Shown here: positions 61,969 through 64,000 of the stretch, piece by piece
Position numbering within the stretch: the first letter of the stretch is position 1
How the letters are laid out: each line of letters starts with the position of its first letter
DNA from: Clostridium scatologenes
GTDB lineage: Bacteria > Bacillota > Clostridia > Clostridiales > Clostridiaceae
Direction: 5' to 3'
Assembly: GCF_000968375.1 (NCBI RefSeq)
Contig: NZ_CP009933.1
Coordinates: 868,001 to 932,000 of the forward strand
DNA: 64,000 nt
Program-made: the position numbers and the translations under genes
Notes under the pieces: model-generated
What the model was told of the DNA's origin: nothing
The model's input: the letters and a program-made list of their open reading frames with translations, nothing else
Database searches by the model: none

Positions 61969-62520
61969 TTGTTAGGACCTAAAATTAGAGAAATAAGACA
62001 AGAAAAAGGATTAACCTTAAATGAACTAGCTGATAAAACAGGACTTACAGCTAGCTATCTTTCTCAAATTGAAAGAAATATTATTGATCCTTCTCTTTCA
62101 TCCTTAAGAAAGATTTCTTTGTCACTAGAAGTACCAATTTATACATTTTTAACTGATGAAAAGAAGCAAAGTGTGCTTATTAAAAGTGATAAAAGAAAAA
62201 AATTAGAGCTCCCCAATTCAAGTATTATATATGAATTTGTTACACCTATGGCATCGGATAAGGAAATAAATTCAAAAATGGAGATTATACACTTTCAATT
62301 GGAACCTTGCAGCTGGAGTAGTGATGAATTTATGATACATCCAGCAGATGAATGCATATTCATAATTGAAGGTACCATAGAATTATATTTAGCACAAGAG
62401 AAGTATACTCTAAATAAAGGTGATAGTATTTATATACAGGAAAATATACCACATAAATTTTATAATCCAACATCTAAAAGGATTATAGGAATTAGTAGTA
62501 TGTGTCCACCAATATACTAA
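61969..62520 (+). CDS. XRE-family transcriptional regulator with cupin domain
   Basis: A 183-residue protein. Residues ~5-60 form a helix-turn-helix (GLTLNELADKTGLTASYLSQ then IERNIIDPSLSSLRKIS). Residues ~105-180 are a cupin_2 domain (HPADECIFIIEGTIELYL, GDSIYIQENIPHKF). Such proteins bind small molecules in the cupin and often control amino-acid or polyamine genes. The start is TTG 61969 after GGGAGGAG. It is 178 bp upstream of the class III aminotransferase, which is its likely target. Confidence 0.9.
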   Translation: MLGPKIREIRQEKGLTLNELADKTGLTASYLSQIERNIIDPSLSSLRKISLSLEVPIYTFLTDEKKQSVLIKSDKRKKLELPNSSIIYEFVTPMASDKEINSKMEIIHFQLEPCSWSSDEFMIHPADECIFIIEGTIELYLAQEKYTLNKGDSIYIQENIPHKFYNPTSKRIIGISSMCPPIY

Positions 62521-62526
62521 TTAAAG

Positions 62527-62566
62527 GCTGTATTCTTGAAAAAGAGTACAGTTTTTTATTTTAAAA
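62527..62566 (+). terminator. Intrinsic terminator after XRE-cupin gene
   Basis: CTGTATTCTT pairs with AAGAGTACAG (one mismatch) around GAAA and is followed by TTTTTTATTTT. Confidence 0.7.
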
Positions 62567-62698
62567 AAATAAGTATAACTTAAAAAATTAATAAATACTT
62601 GAAAAAGTATTTAGCATATAATAGAATAGTTAGTAAATAACTATTAAGTAATACTTAAAAAAATAATAAATAATTAATATTTTTTAGGAGGGGGTACT

Positions 62699-64000
62699 AT
62701 GGGGGCAAATATAGAAAATTGTAAGAATATTGTGAAACAAGATAATGAAGTAGTTGGGGCTGCTTGTAGAGTTCCTTATTATCCATTGGTTATAAAGCGT
62801 GGCAGGGGAGCAATAATTGAAGATGAGGATGGCAATGAGTATATAGATATGCTGTCCAGTGCAGCAGCAACTAATATAGGGCACTGTCATCCAAAGGTTG
62901 TAGAGGCTATAACGGAACAAGCTAAGGAAATTATACACTATACTCCAGTTTACACATATCATGAGTCTCTTGTTGAGTTAGCTAAAGAATTAACAGAAAT
63001 CACACCTGGAAATTTCAAAAAGAAGGTTATATTTGGTCTTACAGGTTCTGATTCCAATGATGGTATGATAAAATTGGCTAGAGCTTATACAGGTAGGAGT
63101 AAAATAATTTCCTTTGTTGGAGCATATCATGGTTCTACTTATGGATCTCTTTCAATTTCTGCTATAAGTTTGAATATGCGCCGTAAGATTGGACCATTAC
63201 TTCCTGACGTTCACTATATAAGTTATCCTCATTGTTATCGTTGCAAATTTGGTAAGAAGGAAGAAAGCTGCAATTTAGAATGTATTCAAGAATTGGAGGA
63301 TAGCTTTAAAAATTATATACCTGAAGAAGAAGTAGCAGTAGTAGTAATGGAGGCTATACAAGGAGATTCAGGACTTATTGTTCCGCCTCGAAAGTATGTT
63401 GAAAAGTTATATAGCATATGTAAAGATAAAGGAATTTTGTTTGCTGTTGATGAAGTGCAGCAAGGTTTTGGAAGAACAGGAAAGTGGTTTGGTATAGAAA
63501 ATTTTAATGTGGAACCAGACATAATAGTTGTTGGAAAATCAATAGCATCTGGAATGCCAATGAGTGCAATTATAGCGAGAGCAGAAATTATGGAAAGCTT
63601 AGGTCCTCCTGCACATACTTTTACAACTATGGGGAATCCAATATGTTGCAAAGCAGCACTTGCAACAATTAAGGTTATAAAAGAAGAGGGACTTTTGGAA
63701 TATAGCAGAAAGTTAGGCGAGTATGCTAAGGAACGTTTTAACAAAATGAAGAACAAGTATCCTTTAATTGGGGATGTGAGAGGTATAGGTTTAAATATTG
63801 GGGTTGATTTAGTTAAAAATATAAATACAAAAGAGAGAGATAAAGAAGCAGCAGCAAAGATTTGTTACAGGTGTTGGGAAAAGGGTGTACTGCTTACTTT
63901 CTTTGCAAATAATGTGCTTCGTGTTCAACCACCTCTTGTAATAACTAGAGAACAAATGGATAAAGCACTTGATATTATTGAAGCTTCAATAGTTGAATAT
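62699..64000 (+). CDS. Class III (GABA/acetylornithine-type) PLP aminotransferase, 5' part
   Basis: The reading frame starts at ATG 62699 after AGGAGGGGG and is open to the right edge (434 codons), so the gene is cut off. It shows class III features: TGSDSNDGMIKLARAYTGR, FVGAYHGSTYGS, VDEVQQGFGRTG and the PLP-binding Lys280 in VVGKSIASGMP. The HCYRCKFGKKEESCNLEC insertion is the type seen in 4-aminobutyrate aminotransferases and isoleucine 2-epimerases. It probably transaminates or epimerises an amino acid with PLP in the cytoplasm. The specificity is not decidable here. An XRE-cupin regulator lies upstream. Confidence 0.87.
   Translation, partial: MGANIENCKNIVKQDNEVVGAACRVPYYPLVIKRGRGAIIEDEDGNEYIDMLSSAAATNIGHCHPKVVEAITEQAKEIIHYTPVYTYHESLVELAKELTEITPGNFKKKVIFGLTGSDSNDGMIKLARAYTGRSKIISFVGAYHGSTYGSLSISAISLNMRRKIGPLLPDVHYISYPHCYRCKFGKKEESCNLECIQELEDSFKNYIPEEEVAVVVMEAIQGDSGLIVPPRKYVEKLYSICKDKGILFAVDEVQQGFGRTGKWFGIENFNVEPDIIVVGKSIASGMPMSAIIARAEIMESLGPPAHTFTTMGNPICCKAALATIKVIKEEGLLEYSRKLGEYAKERFNKMKNKYPLIGDVRGIGLNIGVDLVKNINTKERDKEAAAKICYRCWEKGVLLTFFANNVLRVQPPLVITREQMDKALDIIEASIVEY

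Noticed and set aside
62684..62962. 92-codon minus-strand frame, and 63313-63756 on the same strand
   Set aside because: Both are shadows of the class III aminotransferase, whose plus-strand frame is open from 62699 to the window end.
1..64000. tRNA, rRNA and CRISPR arrays
   Set aside because: I saw no cloverleaf-type sequences ending in CCA, no rRNA-like GC-rich block, and no regularly spaced short repeats.

Overview
The window is low-GC, AT-rich DNA from a strict anaerobe, most likely Clostridium sensu stricto and possibly of the acetogenic or solventogenic kind. The reasons are a three-subunit NAD(P)-linked [FeFe] hydrogenase, a flavin reductase-rubredoxin fusion, a C_GCAxxG_C_C protein, strong AGGAGG-type ribosome binding sites with many TTG and GTG starts, and methyl-accepting chemotaxis proteins. 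I cannot name the species from sequence alone. No rRNA, tRNA, CRISPR array or intact transposase gene was found.

Layout. 1-6.2 kb: the 3' half of an adenylosuccinate-synthetase-like gene, a flavin amine oxidase, a palindromic repeat element, a PNPOx-like protein divergent from an HxlR regulator, and a LysR regulator divergent from a TauE/SafE permease. 6.2-10.4 kb: hydrogenase operon hydC-hydB-hydA on the minus strand. 10.7-16 kb: housekeeping genes (tcdA, omega-amidase-like nitrilase, plsY) and small unknowns. 16.2-21.8 kb: rubredoxin fusion, two repeat elements, O6-alkylguanine-DNA alkyltransferase, a Bcr/CflA-type drug exporter behind an attenuator leader, and a cyclase. 22-24.7 kb: ECF sigma, anti-sigma and PrcB-like secreted protein. 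24.8-34.9 kb: redox proteins under a LysR regulator, two chemoreceptors, an FUSC membrane protein, a histidine phosphatase and nudC. 35.2-42.3 kb: an operon of SorC regulator, glycerol-kinase-like FGGY kinase, two FAD oxidoreductases, a DUF1667 protein and a RuBisCO-like protein. 43.1-46.8 kb: amt-glnK-glnA-ANTAR nitrogen operon. 47.4-49 kb: TetR and a ketopantoate-reductase-like enzyme. 49.1-57.9 kb: an unusual sigma/DUF4179 fusion, two ABC transporter modules and a second sigma/anti-sigma pair. 57.9-64 kb: methyltransferase, M20 amidohydrolase with a membrane partner, an XRE-cupin regulator, and the start of a class III aminotransferase that runs off the window.

Three regulatory leaders stand out. 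The amt leader has two adjacent hairpins with A1/G4 hexaloops, the second mutually exclusive with an intrinsic terminator, and the operon encodes an ANTAR protein that could bind them. The drug-exporter leader has a consensus promoter, a Shine-Dalgarno sequence, a start-stop ORF (ATG TAA) and a terminator hairpin ending in seven T, which suggests antibiotic-responsive ribosome-mediated attenuation. The rubredoxin-fusion leader places a hairpin between the Shine-Dalgarno sequence and the start codon. The most interesting metabolic unit is the RuBisCO-like operon: a kinase altered at the loop carrying the glycerol-packing Phe, a polyol-phosphate dehydrogenase module, and a RuBisCO homologue that keeps the metal-binding lysine but lacks several carboxylase residues. 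Together these suggest an undescribed phosphorylated-polyol pathway.

A family of protein-free elements with imperfect terminal inverted repeats and very long internal hairpins occurs five times (about 2.45, 11.26, 17.0, 20.3 and 49.0 kb). One copy carries a second palindrome nested within a palindrome and bounded by a 4-bp direct repeat.
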